Assembly (NCBI RefSeq): GCF_003314435.2
Contig: NZ_QNVY02000001.1
Coordinates: 496,001 to 560,000, forward strand
Length of the DNA stretch: 64,000 nucleotides
Direction of reading: 5' to 3'
Source of the DNA: Flavobacterium petrolei
GTDB lineage: Bacteria; Bacteroidota; Bacteroidia; Flavobacteriales; Flavobacteriaceae
This document shows positions 29,190 through 36,734 of the stretch, piece by piece. Position 1 is the stretch's first letter. Each line of letters begins with the position of its first letter. The notes beneath the pieces are model-generated. The model had not been told where the DNA came from, did no database searches, and was given only the letters and a program-made list of their open reading frames with translations. Made by a program: the position numbers and the translations under genes.

Positions 29190-29230
29190 AAATAAATATA
29201 AAATAAAGAGGGTACTAAATACCCTCTTTA
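29190..29230 (-). terminator. Terminator or attenuator after susD
   Basis: A perfect 11-bp inverted repeat (TAAAGAGGGTA 29204-29214, TACCCTCTTTA 29220-29230) encloses a 5-base loop. On the minus strand it is followed by ATTTTATATTTATTTTATT. It lies 36 bp after the susD stop and 80 bp before the first FG-GAP gene. Partial termination would make susC/susD transcripts more abundant than the downstream genes. Confidence 0.8.
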
Positions 29231-29266
29231 TAACTAACTCAAAAAACAATTAATAGAAACAAATTT

Positions 29267-30850
29267 TTAGTAACCTGGGTTTTGTTTTAAATTTGAATTA
29301 AACAAAGCATCCGCTGGAATAGGAAACAAAATATATCTAGCATCTGAAACATACGGTTTCAACTCTCTTTGTTCCAAAAATTTACCAAAACGAATCATGT
29401 CATTTCTTCTCCATCCTTCATACCATAATTCTTTACCTCTTTCTGTGTAAATAGCATCTAAAGTAGTTGGAACTGTACCTGCTACATTAGTTCTAGATAC
29501 TAATTGAGCAAATTTTGTTAAGTCATTAACTCCAGTACCACCTCTTAGAATTGCTTCTGCTTTCATCAATAAAGCATCTGAATAACGCATCAATGCATAA
29601 TCATTTTCAGGAGTACCAACATTAGCTTCATCCGGAATGTATTTTTGACTTCTAATCCCTGCTGTTTCAAGTGTAGCACCTCCAGTAATCAATGTTAAGG
29701 CTGCAGTAAACACTAAAGGATTACCTTTTCTATCTTTTAGATTTACAGTACCAGCAGGTATGTTAGTATATAATGCTCCACTCGCATCTTTATCTCTACC
29801 AAATTCATCACGGTTTTTACCATTTTTCATTTGACCTACTTGAAATCCAACATTATTACCAAAAGCGTCGATAATATATTGATCTGAATTTTTGATACGT
29901 CTATCATTAGGATTAAACTTGTTGTAGTATTCAGCTACAGTTGCAAAACCATTCCAACCATCTGGTGTTTGTTGGTAATGCATACCCATTCTCCATCGTG
30001 ACTGAATACCTCCACCTTGACCACCTCTAATGTTTTTAGAAGAGAAAATAATTTCCGGAGAAGTATTATTTGTTGGTTTGAAATTATCCCAATAATCAGT
30101 AGCTAAAGAGCTATTAATTGCATCTACATGAGTTACAACTTTAGTCATATCAGCAGCCTCAAAAGTATAAGGTCCTGCAGCATCAGCAGCATTAAAAACC
30201 CCTTTGTTCAAGTATAATTTAGCCAATAAAAAGTGCGCTGCATCAACATTAACAATGCTAGCGTCACCTGCCACACGAGCTGGTAAGCTTCCAATAATTG
30301 CTTCAAGTTCACTAATAACAAAAGCCGTAGCTTCTTGTCTTGTCCAAACTTTAGGATCTGCTTCTAGAGAACTACCTGCTTCTCTATATGGCGCCTGTCC
30401 ATATAAATCAATTACATTGTAGTAATAAAATGCTCTTAAAAAACGAGCTTGAGATATTTGTGTAGCAGTACCATTTTCTATAACTAAGTTACAGTTGTAT
30501 ACTTGTGACAACAAAGAGTTCCAAGCATTTCTTATTTCTATATTATCCGGCGCCCAAGTATGAGTATGCAATTGTCTCCATTTAGCATTATCGTCCCAGT
30601 CACCACCTCTTGTAGGTCCCACTAATGCATCCGTAGACATTTCATCTAAGGCAAACATTTTGTCTTGATCTTGAAAACCTCTTAAGCCTTCATAAGCACT
30701 AACCAATAATGAAGCAGAATTCACTGTTCCGCCCCCAGCATTATCAAGGACTACACCATCTAATACTTCCTCATCTAGATTAGTACAACTTACTCCTAGA
30801 ATAATGGTACTAGTAAATAAGATGCTTTTTATAATATTTATTCTTTTCAT
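29267..30850 (-). CDS. susD: SusD/RagB-family substrate-binding lipoprotein
   Basis: A 527-residue outer-membrane lipoprotein. The signal peptide ends IILGVSC with Cys 22, followed by TNLDEE, which is typical of SusD. The body shows the helical TPR-like SusD pattern (ARFLRAFYYYNVIDLYGQAPY, AHFLLAKLYLNKGVF, then YALMRYSDALLMKAEA) and ends GRWxRNDMIRFGKF-like and LFPIPADALFNSNLKQNPGY, the classic SusD C-terminus. SusD caps the SusC barrel and captures oligosaccharides. The start is 11 bp after the susC stop. The symbol is used in the family sense; the substrate is not necessarily starch. In this context a fructo- or glucosyl-oligosaccharide is likely. Confidence 0.95.
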   Translation of the reverse strand: MKRINIIKSILFTSTIILGVSCTNLDEEVLDGVVLDNAGGGTVNSASLLVSAYEGLRGFQDQDKMFALDEMSTDALVGPTRGGDWDDNAKWRQLHTHTWAPDNIEIRNAWNSLLSQVYNCNLVIENGTATQISQARFLRAFYYYNVIDLYGQAPYREAGSSLEADPKVWTRQEATAFVISELEAIIGSLPARVAGDASIVNVDAAHFLLAKLYLNKGVFNAADAAGPYTFEAADMTKVVTHVDAINSSLATDYWDNFKPTNNTSPEIIFSSKNIRGGQGGGIQSRWRMGMHYQQTPDGWNGFATVAEYYNKFNPNDRRIKNSDQYIIDAFGNNVGFQVGQMKNGKNRDEFGRDKDASGALYTNIPAGTVNLKDRKGNPLVFTAALTLITGGATLETAGIRSQKYIPDEANVGTPENDYALMRYSDALLMKAEAILRGGTGVNDLTKFAQLVSRTNVAGTVPTTLDAIYTERGKELWYEGWRRNDMIRFGKFLEQRELKPYVSDARYILFPIPADALFNSNLKQNPGY

Positions 30851-30861
30851 TGTTTTTTTAA

Positions 30862-33831
30862 TTAAAATGTTACGTTAAGTCCAAGTGATACACTTTTGTC
30901 TCTAGGATACGATAAATATTCCATCCCTGCTGAAGGCACTCCATTTAGTGATTTATCAGTATCTACTTCTGGGTCAGTTCCTGAATAACTAGTAATAATA
31001 AATAAATTAGAAGCATTTACAAAGAATCGAGCCGATTTAATTCTAAACTTTTCTAAAGAGTTTACTGTATATCCAAATGTTAAGTTACCCATCCTTAAGA
31101 AATCTCCTTTCTCTAAGTATTTAGTAGATGGAGAGTTAGGATCTCCTTGTGCTTGAGGAGAAGTCGCTGCTTCTAGAGTTGTGTTTCTTCCTCCTAGGAA
31201 AGCACCTTTAAAGAAATAGGCATTTGTAGTATTGTTATAAATATAGTGACCAAAAGCTCCATAAAAAGAGGCACTTGCATCAAAACCTTTGTACGCTAAT
31301 GAAGTAGTAAATCCAACATTGATTTTCGGTAAAGGCTGTTTGTCTAACAATTGTTTAGCTGCTGTACCTAAGCCAGTATCATTCCCTGCTGCATCCGCAT
31401 AAATAGAATTTCCTGATGCGTCATATCCTCTCCATTCATATAAAAAATAAGTATATGCAGGTTGGTTGTTTGTAATTACTTGTGCATAAGCATCAGATAG
31501 TCCTTGACCATTTAAGCCTCCTGTAGCAATAAAACCGGCAAAGTTCTTCACTTCATTTGTTAAGAAAGAAGCATTTCCTGAAATATCCCAAGTTAAGTCT
31601 TCAGTATTTATAACTTTATAATTTAAAGATACTTCGACACCTTTATTTATTAAATTTCCTGGCAAGTTTTTGAACCTTGGTGATGGTGGACCTGGTTGAG
31701 TTGCCGCTGCCGGTACTGGGAAAATTAAATCCTTAGTATCTCTTTGAAAATAATCTACTGAACCTGATAATCTGTTGTTTATCAATTCAAAATCCGCTCC
31801 AACTCCATAAGAAGTTGTCGTTTCCCATTTCAAGTCAGCATTTGAGTTTGTATCAACATTTAAATTACCATTGTTACCATAAGAAGCTCTAGCAATTGCT
31901 GAGTTTGGTGCAAATTCCTGGTTTCCAGTGATACCGTAATTCCCTCTAATTTTGAAGCTATTGAACAAACCTTCTTTATCTTCTATCACTTTATAAGCAA
32001 TACCCGCTGAAGGAAAATAATCGTATTTGTTATTTATACCTAATTTAGTAGAACCATCAGATCTTAATGTAGCAGTAAGAATCAATTTTTTGTACAAAGT
32101 AGCATTTATTCTACCAAAATAAGATTGTAATTCCACTCTGTTTCTATAAGAAGATACTCGGTACTCATTTTGAAGACCTCCTTCAATGTTGTCAATTAAA
32201 TTCGTTTGATTAACATCATAACCTTTACCACTTGCAAAATTTCCATCAGCAGTATAATCATAATACGAATAACCAACTAATGCATCTAAATTAAAGTTAT
32301 CACCAAAATCATTGTTATAATTCAAAGTGTGTTCGAAAGTTTTATTAAATTTATTTTGATTGTTGATTGAAGCTGTTCCAAATTTAACTTCGCTTGAACC
32401 AGGAACTGTTGCTTGGAATGCTGCACCAGAAATTTCCATCGTTGGCAACAATTGACTTTTTCTACTTGAGTTAGAACTTTCAACACCAAATAAGAATTGG
32501 TATTTCAGCTTACTGTTGATTTTCCAGGTAGTATTTATGCTTCCCAATAATTTATTAGTATTCGTGAAATCTGTGTAAGAATCTAATAACTGAACAGGAT
32601 TCAAATAATCATCACCTACAACATTATACGAACCATTTGCATTTCTTATTGGCAAAGTTGGATTCCAATACAAAGCAGTACCAATTACATTACCAATGAA
32701 ACCTGCATTATTTGACAAAAGAGTAGCTTGATCTTTCAAAGAAGCATAAATGATTCTTGACTCAACTTTTACAGCTCCACCAAAAAAGTCATTAGAGTTA
32801 TAAAATGACGCATTGTATTTGTCTAAACCTGTGTTTTTAACAATACCATCTGTATTAGAAGCTCCAAAAGATATTCTTGTATTCGAGTTTTCTGTAGTCT
32901 TGCTAAAAGATAAATCATGGTTCATAGAGAATCCATTTCTTAAAACTGCATCTTTCCAATTGTAAGATCTAGACCCTTTATCATCGCCACCAGCTGCAGC
33001 AAATTGATCACCAGACATTACATCTAGTTTCCCTGATAATTTACTAAATTGAAATGAAGTACTGTACGTTAACTGTGGTTCTTTAGATTTACCTTTTTTT
33101 GTTGTTATTACAATAACTCCGTTAGCTCCACGAGAACCGTAAATAGCTGTAGAAGAAGCATCTTTCAACACAGACATACTTTCGATATCATTTTGGTTGA
33201 TAAAGTTCAATGGATTTCTTGCAGATGATGTCCCTAATAAATCAGCTCCACCTCCTGAAACATTTCCTCCATCCAATGGCACACCATCGACAACGATTAA
33301 CGGTCCATTTCCTGAACGAATAGACGAGTTCCCACGCACTCTAATTGCAACTCCGGCACCTGGCTCTCCACTTGATTGCGTAACTTGTACTCCGGCAACC
33401 TTACCTCTTAATAATTGAGCAGGTGAAGGAGAAGATACATTGTCAAAATCTTTTGCACTAATTTGATCAACTGCACCAGTTGCATCTTTCTTTCGAACTG
33501 AACCGTAGCCTATAACTACAACTTCTTTTAATTCCGCTGAATCTTCTTTTAACACTACATTAACTGCGCTTTTCCCTGCTACATTTACCTCTTGAGATTT
33601 AAGACCAATGTAACTAAAAATTAAAACTGCATTTGAGCCAACGTTTTTGATAGTAAACTTTCCATCGAAATCAGTTTGTGCTCCATTTGTTGTTCCTTTA
33701 ACTAAGACAGAAGCCCCTGGAAGCGGACCGCTACCATCAGATACTGTACCGGACACATCTTGCGAATAAGTCAAACTTGTACAAAGTACCGTTAGAAACA
33801 CCATCAAGCCTTTAATTAGACTATTTTTCAT
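30862..33831 (-). CDS. susC: SusC/RagA TonB-dependent outer-membrane transporter
   Basis: A 989-residue TonB-dependent receptor of the SusC type. After the signal peptide (ending LTYSQ) comes a carboxypeptidase-regulatory-like domain (about residues 25-100, VSGTVSDGSGPLPGASVLVKG). This is followed by the TonB-box region (ELKEVVVIGYGSVRKKD), the plug domain (NDIESMSVLKDASSTAIYGSRGANGVIVITTKKG) and a barrel ending in LGLNVTF with the terminal aromatic residue. It imports oligosaccharides captured by SusD into the periplasm, driven by TonB. An 18-bp perfect palindrome plus partner lies 102-137 bp upstream, and a -7 element TATGTTTG is at 33889-33896. No sigma/anti-sigma pair is adjacent, unlike many SusCD loci, so LacI-type control is the likely mode. 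Confidence 0.96.
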   Translation of the reverse strand: MKNSLIKGLMVFLTVLCTSLTYSQDVSGTVSDGSGPLPGASVLVKGTTNGAQTDFDGKFTIKNVGSNAVLIFSYIGLKSQEVNVAGKSAVNVVLKEDSAELKEVVVIGYGSVRKKDATGAVDQISAKDFDNVSSPSPAQLLRGKVAGVQVTQSSGEPGAGVAIRVRGNSSIRSGNGPLIVVDGVPLDGGNVSGGGADLLGTSSARNPLNFINQNDIESMSVLKDASSTAIYGSRGANGVIVITTKKGKSKEPQLTYSTSFQFSKLSGKLDVMSGDQFAAAGGDDKGSRSYNWKDAVLRNGFSMNHDLSFSKTTENSNTRISFGASNTDGIVKNTGLDKYNASFYNSNDFFGGAVKVESRIIYASLKDQATLLSNNAGFIGNVIGTALYWNPTLPIRNANGSYNVVGDDYLNPVQLLDSYTDFTNTNKLLGSINTTWKINSKLKYQFLFGVESSNSSRKSQLLPTMEISGAAFQATVPGSSEVKFGTASINNQNKFNKTFEHTLNYNNDFGDNFNLDALVGYSYYDYTADGNFASGKGYDVNQTNLIDNIEGGLQNEYRVSSYRNRVELQSYFGRINATLYKKLILTATLRSDGSTKLGINNKYDYFPSAGIAYKVIEDKEGLFNSFKIRGNYGITGNQEFAPNSAIARASYGNNGNLNVDTNSNADLKWETTTSYGVGADFELINNRLSGSVDYFQRDTKDLIFPVPAAATQPGPPSPRFKNLPGNLINKGVEVSLNYKVINTEDLTWDISGNASFLTNEVKNFAGFIATGGLNGQGLSDAYAQVITNNQPAYTYFLYEWRGYDASGNSIYADAAGNDTGLGTAAKQLLDKQPLPKINVGFTTSLAYKGFDASASFYGAFGHYIYNNTTNAYFFKGAFLGGRNTTLEAATSPQAQGDPNSPSTKYLEKGDFLRMGNLTFGYTVNSLEKFRIKSARFFVNASNLFIITSYSGTDPEVDTDKSLNGVPSAGMEYLSYPRDKSVSLGLNVTF

Positions 33832-33888
33832 ACGTAATAAATAAGTTGGTTAATAATTTGTTTAAATGGTTTGTTTAAATATTAACAT

Positions 33889-33896
33889 CAAACATA
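33889..33896 (-). promoter_or_regulatory. Putative -7 promoter element for susC
   Basis: The minus strand reads TATGTTTG, a perfect TAnnTTTG, 58 bp upstream of the susC ATG. The LacI-type operator pair begins 37 bp further upstream, beyond the expected -33 region. No good TTG is seen at -33. Confidence 0.55.
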
Positions 33897-33932
33897 ATTA
33901 TAAATTTATGATAAATTTAAGACATTAACAAA

Positions 33933-33968
33933 CTATAACGTTTTCGTTGTATCGAAAACGTTTTCGAT
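33933..33968 (-). promoter_or_regulatory. Paired LacI-type operators upstream of susC
   Basis: The strong site is an 18-bp perfect palindrome, ATCGAAAACGTTTTCGAT (33951-33968), containing the 14-bp core shared with the two other operator pairs. The weaker partner, CTATAACGTTTTCG (33933-33946), has two mismatches. Their centres are 20 bp apart. The susC ATG is 102 bp beyond the nearer edge. Confidence 0.85.
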
Positions 33969-34451
33969 TTTAAAATTAATACTTTAAAAAATTAATAGTA
34001 AAATTATATTAAACATAAAAAAAAGACAATAAAAAAGATATAATTGTACTTTAAAGGCTTTTACGCAAAAAACATATTACATTTTTGTCAACAAAAAAGC
34101 TTTTTACAAAATAAGATTACGAATTATTCATCATAATGGAGTTTTTTTCGATTAATCAATAATCTAGATTGAGTTCCATTAAAAAACGAATATTATTGAT
34201 CTAAAAATATCATATTCATTTATTTAGACGTGTTTTGACTGTTAAAAATATCACATTTACAAAACGTATTGTTATTAAAATTTAACACTTTTAAAATTAA
34301 AAATTTGGAAGAAATGTCCTAAAATTAATTTATTGCTATTGCATATTAGATTTATTTAAATTTTGAAAGAGGTATTTACCTTTATCCTTTCAACAGTTGT
34401 TTAGTGTGTATTTAAAAAACTAACATTCAAAATAAATAATCTCATCGGACA
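33969..34451. other. Long AT-rich intergenic region between susC and the GH65 gene
   Basis: About 480 bp of very AT-rich sequence with no plausible open frame. It contains one outer inverted repeat (TAATGGA 34134-34140, TCCATTA 34175-34181) enclosing about 34 bases. I see no tRNA, no recognisable riboswitch and no further copy of the 14-bp operator. It is unusually long for this compact genome segment. Confidence 0.5.
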
Positions 34452-34510
34452 TAAAAAAACCACGAATACGAATTACAATCCTAAAAAAGGAATGCAACTA
34501 CTATTCGTGG
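34452..34510 (-). terminator. Probable terminator after the GH65 gene
   Basis: CCACGAATA (34460-34468) pairs perfectly with TATTCGTGG (34502-34510). The 33-base loop holds a small internal CCT/AGG hairpin. On the minus strand the stem is followed by TTTTTTTAT. It starts 22 bp after the GH65 stop. The large loop makes it less standard, but the long T tract supports termination. Confidence 0.55.
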
Positions 34511-34531
34511 CTTAAAAAACTTATTGAAATA

Positions 34532-36538
34532 TTACTTTATTATTATCGTTTTATTATCGACTCCAAGACCTATAATCTTAAGTGATTTCCATTGTTTTGG
34601 CAACAATCCCTTATTATATTTCAATCCCAAGTCCGTTTGCTCTACTCCGCCAAAACCGTAAATAATCGCCTGAAGCATCGCTCCGGCTCCCGTAGCAAAA
34701 TATGGATTGTTACTATTAGCTGATTCCGAAAACACTCCAAAAGGTGGGCGACTGTTTGGTAAATAGGATTTTACAAAATAACTATACGCTTTTTCTTTGT
34801 CACCTAAACGGGCATACAGCACCGATAAAACTCCCGAAGCCATTGCCGGACCATCTTTTTTATCAATTTTTTCAGCGTAATATTCTAAATCTCTTTTTAT
34901 TTGTTCTTTGTCTGTGATTACGTGTAAAGGATATGCTAATAAGTTCACATCAGCCTGTTTAATCATTTGCCCTTGATATCCTTTATAATTTTGTGTAATT
35001 CCTTTTTCAGTGTGTATTGCTAATTTTTCAGATACTGCTATCCATTTAGGATTTATTGGTTCCCCTAAAATAGTTGCCGCTTTAATCGTATTTTTTAAAG
35101 ACTCAATAGCGGATGCATTTGTAAAAGCATTATCATCTACATGTTGCGCGTATTCATCTGCTCCAACCACATTTAAAATAGAGAAACTTCCATCCTGATT
35201 TTTCACAACACGACTTACCCAAAAATCAGCTGTTTCTTTTAGAACTGCCCATTCTTTTCTCAACCAAGATTTGTCTTGCGTGTAAGCGTAATAATTCCAA
35301 AAGGCGATTGAAACATCCGCGGTGATATGCTGTTCAAAAATTCCAGTCAAAGCCCAAGTTGGTGTTGCTTCTTCCCCCGTATCATCAGATTCCCACGGAT
35401 ACATTGCGCCTTTATACCCATAAATAAATGCTTTTTGTTTTGCTTTTTGCAAACGATCTGAACGGTAATCTAAACATGATTTTGCCATATCTGGCTGTAA
35501 TGCCAAAAGTGTTGGATACATCCAAAGTTCTGTGTCCCAAAAAATATGTCCGTTATAACCTTGTGCTGACAACCCCATCGGGGCAATACTTTGTCTGGTT
35601 TCAGGACGGATGTATGAATATAAATTATACAATGCAAAACGAACGCGTTGTTGCGCATCTAAATCGCCTTCAATTTGAATATCTCCTGTACTCCATAATT
35701 CAGCCCAAGCTTGTTTGTGACGATTCAATAATTTGTCAATTCCCTCTTGTAAAGCATAAATTGGCTGTCTCTCAGATTCGTTCAAAGGATCTGTAACATC
35801 TTTTGAAGTGCAAATCCCTCCTGCAACTGCAAAACGGTATTTTTTTCCTTTCAAAAGTTTTTTGGCAAACCCAACTTCGTTACCCGTTTGTTTTAGGGTT
35901 TCGCTTTCCCCATCAAAAAGAAAAGTGGTTGAAGCCGCAACTGTATATTTCCCCGTTAGCGTTTTAGCGGTTGTTCCAAAAACTGGCATCAAATATTGAT
36001 TGTCTTTCAAAACCCTAAACTGACTTTTAGCGTCTTTCAATTCATCAGGAACAATCATATAATTATTAGCCGTAATTTCGATATCTTGAAGAGGGGTAAT
36101 TTCGACAATTGCCATCGCTGAAAAAGGAATTGCTCTATTCGCCAAAATAGTATAGTTAATCTTTGCATAATCTTTAAACGAAAATGAAGTGGTGCTTGTT
36201 CCTTCTTTCATAGAGACTACTTGACTCCAATTATCTATATTATCTGATTTGATATCTTCCTTATTTATTGTCAAATGCAGATTCAAAAATTCTATTCCGC
36301 GAACTATTCTACTGATTCCATTTTCGGGACTTCCGTCATAAACGCCATTCAGAATAATTTCTTTTGTTTTTAAAGGCGTATCATCGGTAACAATTCCTAT
36401 TTGACCATTTGCCATAGCAACACCAAAATAATTTACTCTTGAATTTGCGTATAAATGCCACTCATCTGATTTGCTTTGACTAAAAGCGACTGAACTTAGT
36501 AAGAGCATGAAAAACAAACTTTTAACTGTTAAAATCAT
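34532..36538 (-). CDS. Secreted GH65 alpha-glucoside hydrolase
   Basis: A 668-residue GH65 enzyme with a signal peptide (LFFMLLLSSVAFSQ), so it acts in the periplasm or outside. The catalytic (alpha/alpha)6 region contains FWDTELWMYP (333-342) and VVGADEYAQHVDDNAFTN, with general acid E462. Most GH65 members are phosphorylases, but here PFGVFSESANSNNPYFATGAGA supplies a second glutamate, E605. The spacing 462-605 is close to the E472/E616 pair I recall for F. johnsoniae FjGH65A, a kojibiose hydrolase. That points to hydrolysis of alpha-1,2-glucosidic or related bonds (kojibiose, trehalose or nigerose types) rather than phosphorolysis. It is divergent from the GH32 gene and shares its operator pair. 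Confidence 0.87.
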   Translation of the reverse strand: MILTVKSLFFMLLLSSVAFSQSKSDEWHLYANSRVNYFGVAMANGQIGIVTDDTPLKTKEIILNGVYDGSPENGISRIVRGIEFLNLHLTINKEDIKSDNIDNWSQVVSMKEGTSTTSFSFKDYAKINYTILANRAIPFSAMAIVEITPLQDIEITANNYMIVPDELKDAKSQFRVLKDNQYLMPVFGTTAKTLTGKYTVAASTTFLFDGESETLKQTGNEVGFAKKLLKGKKYRFAVAGGICTSKDVTDPLNESERQPIYALQEGIDKLLNRHKQAWAELWSTGDIQIEGDLDAQQRVRFALYNLYSYIRPETRQSIAPMGLSAQGYNGHIFWDTELWMYPTLLALQPDMAKSCLDYRSDRLQKAKQKAFIYGYKGAMYPWESDDTGEEATPTWALTGIFEQHITADVSIAFWNYYAYTQDKSWLRKEWAVLKETADFWVSRVVKNQDGSFSILNVVGADEYAQHVDDNAFTNASAIESLKNTIKAATILGEPINPKWIAVSEKLAIHTEKGITQNYKGYQGQMIKQADVNLLAYPLHVITDKEQIKRDLEYYAEKIDKKDGPAMASGVLSVLYARLGDKEKAYSYFVKSYLPNSRPPFGVFSESANSNNPYFATGAGAMLQAIIYGFGGVEQTDLGLKYNKGLLPKQWKSLKIIGLGVDNKTIIIK

Positions 36539-36562
36539 AAATTAATTTTTTAATAATATTTT

Positions 36563-36570
36563 CAAACTTA
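36563..36570 (-). promoter_or_regulatory. Putative -7 promoter element for the GH65 gene
   Basis: The minus strand reads TAAGTTTG, a perfect TAnnTTTG, 25 bp upstream of the GH65 ATG. The operator pair begins 56 bp further upstream. No clear -33 TTG accompanies it. Confidence 0.5.
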
Positions 36571-36625
36571 TACCTTTTTTAGGTAAAAATATTGAATAAT
36601 TTCAGATACTGCGTCGAATACAAAA

Positions 36626-36659
36626 CGAAAACGTTTTCGACTTATCAAAAACGTTTTCG
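36626..36659. promoter_or_regulatory. Paired LacI-type operators between divergent GH65 and GH32 genes
   Basis: A perfect CGAAAACGTTTTCG palindrome lies at 36626-36639 and CAAAAACGTTTTCG (one mismatch) at 36646-36659, with centres 20 bp apart. The pair is 88 bp upstream of the GH65 ATG and 76 bp upstream of the GH32 ATG, so one element can serve both directions. The weak half has exactly the same mismatch as the one at 20168-20181. Confidence 0.87.
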
Positions 36660-36734
36660 ACAACACAATTATGTTTAATTAAAAAATATAATTCTATTTT
36701 TATGAAGATAATATAATAATTAAACCTTATTTTA

